From positions 1-24,095 of the IMG/VR virus record IMGVR_UViG_3300047560_000181: a stretch of DNA of 24,095 nt, one strand, 5' to 3'. Source of the stretch: a virus. The notes beneath the pieces were generated by a model. It was not told the DNA's origin and made no database searches. It worked only from the letters and a program-made list of their open reading frames with translations. A program made the position numbers and the translations under genes. Below are positions 23,221-24,095 of the stretch, in pieces (positions within the stretch are counted from its first letter, which is position 1; each line of letters opens with the position of its first letter).

Positions 23221-24095
23221 CTTCTTACGTAGGCGGTACAACAGGGTTTGGCCCTCCATCATGGACAACAGCAGGTCGCCCATCAAGTCCTGTGAACGGG
23301 CAATTGGGGTGGAATAGTACGCTTGCTGTTTTGGAAGTTTGGAATAGCGTGAGCTGGCAAACAATTGCTTCAACTGCTTATACCGTTGATTACCTTGTTG
23401 CAGCAGGCGGCGGTGGCGGTGGGCCATCCACTTACGGAGCAATTAACAGCGGTGGTGGTGGCGCAGGTGGATTTGTAACTGCTGCAAGTTTGTCCGTATC
23501 CCCCGGTACTTCTTATACAGTTACCATTGGGGCAGGTGGATCAAGCGGAGCTGCTGGGTCAAATTCAGCATTTAGTACTTTTGCAACCGCTGTGGGCGGT
23601 GGATATGGTGCTTCTTCGGTTGCTGCTGGATCAGGTGGCTCTGGTGGTGGCGGTTCAAATACTAATACTTCTGGAGGCGCTGGGACAGGTGGTCAAGGCT
23701 ATGCTGGCGGCACAAGCCCTAATAACGGAGGTGGCGGTGGTGGAGGAGCAGGTGCTGTTGGTTCTAATGCAGTAGGTTCTGTAGGTGGAGCTGGAGGCAT
23801 TGGAGTTTCTTCTTTATACCCCGGCACTTCAACATATTTTTGTGGCGGTGGGGGTGGTAGCGGCAGCACTGGAGGATCGGGGGGTTCAGGTGGCGGCGGT
23901 GCGGGTTCAGCTACTCAAGGTTCCCCCGGAGTTGCAAATACTGGTGGCGGCGGCGGCGGGTCATATTCCGCTAATAGTTACTCAGGTGGTGCAGGTGGTT
24001 CAGGCGTAGTCATTATTCGTTACGCAGGCACTTCAGCAAGAGCTTCAGGCGGCTCAATTACCATTACTGGCGGATACGTCATCCATACCTTTAAC
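23217..24095 (+). CDS. glycine-rich tail fibre/adhesin, 3' end outside window
   Basis: The frame starts in an ATGA overlap with the previous gene and stays open to the window edge, 293 codons. The first 60 residues hold MTSYVGGTTGFGPPSWTTAG, NGQLGWNSTLAVLEVWNS and an IASTAYTVDYLVAAGGGGGG-like entry, followed by about 200 residues of polyglycine-rich sequence (GGGGGGAGA, GGAGGSG and similar) with interspersed Ser, Thr and Asn. The end SGVVIIRYAGTSARASG and GGYVIHTFN is a known closing block of glycine-rich domains in phage tail fibres and adhesins. The stop is probably a few codons past the edge. A receptor-binding fibre tip is the likely role. Confidence 0.85.
   Translation, partial: MTSYVGGTTGFGPPSWTTAGRPSSPVNGQLGWNSTLAVLEVWNSVSWQTIASTAYTVDYLVAAGGGGGGPSTYGAINSGGGGAGGFVTAASLSVSPGTSYTVTIGAGGSSGAAGSNSAFSTFATAVGGGYGASSVAAGSGGSGGGGSNTNTSGGAGTGGQGYAGGTSPNNGGGGGGGAGAVGSNAVGSVGGAGGIGVSSLYPGTSTYFCGGGGGSGSTGGSGGSGGGGAGSATQGSPGVANTGGGGGGSYSANSYSGGAGGSGVVIIRYAGTSARASGGSITITGGYVIHTFN

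Noticed and set aside
23400-24010. G-rich low-complexity tract that looks like a repeat array
   Set aside because: It is an open frame coding for a glycine-rich tail protein; the repeats follow codons and have no spacer/repeat regularity of a CRISPR.
1-24095. tRNA genes, integrase or attachment sites, origin of replication
   Set aside because: Looked for by eye and not seen; no cloverleaf, no tyrosine or serine recombinase motif and no iteron cluster. A covariance search for tRNAs would be decisive.

Overview
The window is a segment of a tailed double-stranded DNA phage genome, most likely a podovirus with a P22-like head and neck (Caudoviricetes). Every gene I can support lies on the + strand. 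Genes are packed tightly, many joined by ATGA or TAATG stop/start overlaps. I see no tRNA, CRISPR array or insertion sequence, and no bacterial chromosomal gene. Base composition leans to A+T. Several genes resemble families I know from uncultured aquatic phages, but the host cannot be named from the sequence.

Bases 1-2646 hold the end of a nucleic-acid metabolism module: the tail of an unidentified gene, a small conserved phage protein, a TET-associated-type glycosyltransferase (a candidate DNA-base glycosylating enzyme), two small helical proteins, a YbcO/DUF1364-type HNH nuclease, a RusA Holliday-junction resolvase, and a DUF5856-like protein whose frame is cut by a TAA stop. Bases 2655-3318 hold two small hypothetical genes.

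Bases 3363-12996 are the packaging and head module. In order it contains the small and large terminase subunits, a small beta-rich protein, a P22-size portal, two tail-fibre-like genes in an unusual place, two small proteins, a scaffold, the major capsid gene, a small decoration-like protein and a strong terminator. The large terminase frame is broken by a -1 shift exactly at Walker A. The major capsid gene is split by a short group I intron (about 239 nt) that resembles the T4 td intron and carries no homing endonuclease.

Bases 13016-24095 are the neck, ejection and tail module: a helix-hairpin-helix-like protein, gp4-like and gp10-like neck proteins, a GNAT acetyltransferase, Gln-rich internal virion proteins, a PAPS/APS-reductase-family PP-loop enzyme with an apparent iron-sulfur cysteine signature, a 699-aa ejection protein with an N-terminal M15-type peptidase, and three tail-fibre-like genes. 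The last of these is glycine-rich and runs off the right edge.

The strongest unusual signals are the capsid-gene intron, the glycosyltransferase, the PP-loop reductase embedded in the virion operon, the terminase frameshift and the internal stop in the DUF5856-like gene.
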